DNA from: an uncultured Sulfurovum sp.
GTDB taxonomy: Bacteria; Campylobacterota; Campylobacteria; Campylobacterales; Sulfurovaceae
Direction of reading: 5' to 3'
DNA: 23,885 nt
Assembly: GCA_947311605.1 (NCBI GenBank)
Contig: CAMZLC010000102.1
Location: 1-23,885 of the forward strand
The notes under the pieces: generated by a model
Seen by the model: the letters and a program-made list of their open reading frames with translations, nothing else
Databases searched by the model: none
What the model was told of the DNA's origin: nothing
Program-made: the position numbers and the translations under genes
Shown here: one piece after another, positions 23,206 through 23,885 of the stretch
Numbering within the stretch: the first letter of the stretch is position 1
How the letters are laid out: every line of letters begins with the position of its first letter

Positions 23206-23885
23206 TAAATCGTTGTACAAGAAGTTTGCAATAGGGCTTTTTCTGTCGGTAGCGATAGTCGGATGTGGAGGCGGAGATCATCCCGGAGAGAGATCTGACC
23301 ATAATTTTTTGGATGAAAACAGACCGCCAGTTGCTCTGGATGACAACAAGAGTATCGCAGAAAACGGCAGGCTAATGATCGATGTATTGCAAAATGACTC
23401 CGACAGTGATGGGGCAATAGATGCCAAAACGATCACTATTGTTGTGTATCCACAGCACGGAGAGGTCTCTATAGAAAATACCAATATTACTTATCTTCCC
23501 CAGGAGCACTATTGCGGGCATGATAGTTTTGCCTATAAAGTAGCAGATAATTTTGGTGTTTATTCTAATATTGCCAATGTATATGTGAATGTCTGTGAAG
23601 GTAATGATACTATTGATCCAAATCCAGAACCAGACCCAAGCTCAAACAATGCCCCCATCGCCCAACCCCAAAGCCTCAGCACTCCAGAAGATAGCAATCT
23701 GAGTATTACGCTTAGCGGTAGTGATGAAGACAATGATACACTTACTTACATGATCACATCTCAGCCTGCTCATGGCACACTCAGTGGTACGGAACCAAAA
23801 ATCATCTATACACCAAATACCGACTATCATGGCACGGATAGTTTTACCTTTACTGTAAATGATGGAACGGTAGATTCAGCTGAGG
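23195..23885 (+). CDS. Lipoprotein with cadherin/Ig-like tandem repeats (3' partial)
   Basis: The frame opens at the ATG at 23195 inside the end of the barrel gene and stays open to the window edge, giving 230 residues. The N-terminus is a lipoprotein signal (KKFAIGLFLSVAIVGC, lipidated Cys24) followed by a Gly-rich linker. Two bacterial cadherin-like/Ig-like modules follow. The first begins near RPPVALDDNKSIAENG with VLQNDSDSDG. The second begins near NNAPIAQPQSLSTPEDS with SGSDEDNDTLTYMI and ends with YHGTDSFTFTVNDG. A Pro/Asp linker (DPNPEPDPSS) separates them. Such tandem-repeat proteins are usually large surface adhesins with calcium-binding acidic loops. The length and C-terminus are unknown because the gene leaves the window. 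Confidence 0.85.
   Translation, partial: MFFNKSLYKKFAIGLFLSVAIVGCGGGDHPGERSDHNFLDENRPPVALDDNKSIAENGRLMIDVLQNDSDSDGAIDAKTITIVVYPQHGEVSIENTNITYLPQEHYCGHDSFAYKVADNFGVYSNIANVYVNVCEGNDTIDPNPEPDPSSNNAPIAQPQSLSTPEDSNLSITLSGSDEDNDTLTYMITSQPAHGTLSGTEPKIIYTPNTDYHGTDSFTFTVNDGTVDSAE

Noticed and set aside
23290..23885. Repeated Asp-rich segments as a DNA repeat or CRISPR-like array
   Set aside because: The similarity is at protein level between two Ig-like modules. The DNA copies are diverged and no regular spacer pattern exists.

Overview
The window looks like a chromosomal segment of a free-living Campylobacterota (Epsilonproteobacteria), closest in style to Sulfurovum/Sulfurimonas-type organisms. This is inferred from the tig-clpP-def-comM neighbourhood, the AT-rich promoters with a clear -10 box but no recognisable -35, and the protein sequence style. 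No database search was run.

Layout. Positions 1-78 hold the start of an unidentified leftward gene, followed by tRNA-Val(GAC) at 144-219. folE (GTP cyclohydrolase I, leftward) is divergent from a rightward housekeeping operon tig-clpP-def (1070-3510). comM (YifB-family AAA ATPase) follows with its own promoter and an operator-like palindrome, then a LysR-type regulator (5275-6186). Positions 6217-9673 are a leftward, tightly spaced operon gspF - RDD membrane protein - HcaT-like MFS permease - mobA.

The core of the window (8462-19547) is a nearly complete type II secretion (T2SS) locus in four blocks. These are leftward gspF, a single rightward small exosortase/archaeosortase-family gene (9757-10242), leftward gspG plus two minor pseudopilins, and rightward gspK-gspL-gspM-gspN-gspC-gspD-gspE-gspJ-like with overlapping or closely packed genes. 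No prepilin peptidase (gspO) or pilotin (gspS) is visible. The two divergent intergenic regions (gspF/exosortase and gspG/gspK) are near-copies. Each is about 82 bp long and carries an identical 16-bp promoter element about 34 bp from the start codon on each side. This suggests that the exosortase is expressed as part of the T2SS regulon, and it is the most interesting feature of the window.

Past the T2SS locus come a 48-residue lipoprotein gene with a strong terminator (19695-19892), a GC-richer 777-residue HerA/FtsK-like ATPase with a coiled-coil C-terminus (20000-22333), and an AT-richer pair: an outer-membrane beta-barrel protein overlapping a lipoprotein with cadherin/Ig-like tandem repeats that runs off the window end. 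No CRISPR array, insertion sequence, rRNA or phage gene was seen. No gene-free stretch exceeds 300 bases.
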